The notes beneath the pieces were generated by a model. The model was not told where the DNA came from and ran no database searches. It saw nothing but the letters and a program-made list of their open reading frames with translations. Position numbers and translations under genes: made by a program. 12,815 nucleotides of DNA from an uncultured Fibrobacter sp. (lineage in GTDB: Bacteria; Fibrobacterota; Fibrobacteria; Fibrobacterales; Fibrobacteraceae). Position 1 is the first letter of the stretch. Each line of letters opens with the position of its first letter. Positions 12,761 through 12,815 of this stretch are shown here, in pieces. The stretch is taken from contig NZ_CALEFV010000097.1 of the NCBI RefSeq assembly GCF_937877005.1, positions 1 to 12,815 on the forward strand, read 5' to 3'.

Positions 12761-12815
12761 ATGGACCATACAAAACTGACTCAAAGCTTAGAAGATTACC
12801 TGGAAATGGTGCATA
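12761..12815 (+). CDS. DtxR/MntR-type metalloregulator, N-terminal 18 codons only (cut by window edge)
   Basis: The ATG at 12761 opens MDHTKLTQSLEDYLEMVH and runs off the right edge. The pattern L-T-x-S-x-E-D-Y-L-E is the characteristic first helix of DtxR-family metal-dependent repressors (MntR, IdeR, DtxR), which bind Mn(II) or Fe(II) and then palindromic operators. Only this helix is visible, so metal-binding residues and dimer domain cannot be checked. A weak AAGG lies 9-12 bases upstream (12748-12751). The upstream DNA has five palindromes overlapping two candidate promoters, as expected for autoregulation. The same box before DUF3793 and the AraC-type gene suggests that this protein rules most of the window. 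Confidence 0.75.
   Translation, partial: MDHTKLTQSLEDYLEMVH

Overview
The window looks like a chromosomal segment from a Fibrobacter-type bacterium. It carries a lipoprotein whose lipobox Cys runs into G-D-D and a serine tract, a typical Fibrobacter lipoprotein start. It also has a TonB-dependent outer-membrane receptor (so a diderm), moderate GC with A/T-rich intergenic DNA, and short hairpin repeats ending in GGATGACA. The genus is inferred from style, not from a database match.

Layout, left to right. (1) Minus strand, 1-1321: the first 18 codons of an unrecognised gene at the left edge, a terminator-like hairpin before it, then a flavodoxin and a DUF3793 protein behind a promoter near 1286-1315. 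(2) Minus strand, 1293-5895: an AraC-family regulator followed by two overlapping exporter-fold ABC half-transporters of the YbtP/YbtQ or IrtA/IrtB kind, ending in a terminator. (3) Plus strand, 6116-9732, divergent from the regulator: an outer-membrane or periplasmic beta-propeller-like lipoprotein, a strong terminator, and a TonB-dependent receptor. (4) Plus strand, 9979-12410: a 73-residue DUF6110-like protein and a P1B-type metal ATPase with an unusual transmembrane motif (Y-S-C instead of x-P-C). (5) Right edge: the first 18 codons of a DtxR/MntR-type metalloregulator, preceded by 175 bases holding five copies of a palindrome near TTAGnCTTGnCTAA.

How it fits together: the same palindrome (half-site TTAG.., core CTTG) recurs over the promoters of the DUF3793/flavodoxin pair and of the AraC/ABC operon. 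In both, one copy lies on the -35 and a second lies just past the -10. I infer an iron- or manganese-responsive regulon run by the DtxR-type protein at the right edge. Under metal starvation it would release flavodoxin (an iron-sparing electron carrier), a TonB receptor and an ABC pair for a metal chelate, with the AraC protein as a ligand-responsive co-regulator. The P-type ATPase and its small companion would handle metal efflux or delivery. There are no siderophore biosynthesis genes here, so any chelate would be scavenged or made elsewhere.

Hairpin repeats of one family occupy four intergenic gaps (597-635, 4852-4947, 9924-9954, 10217-10308); two of them are head-to-head pairs. The last one creates a false in-frame extension of the ATPase gene.
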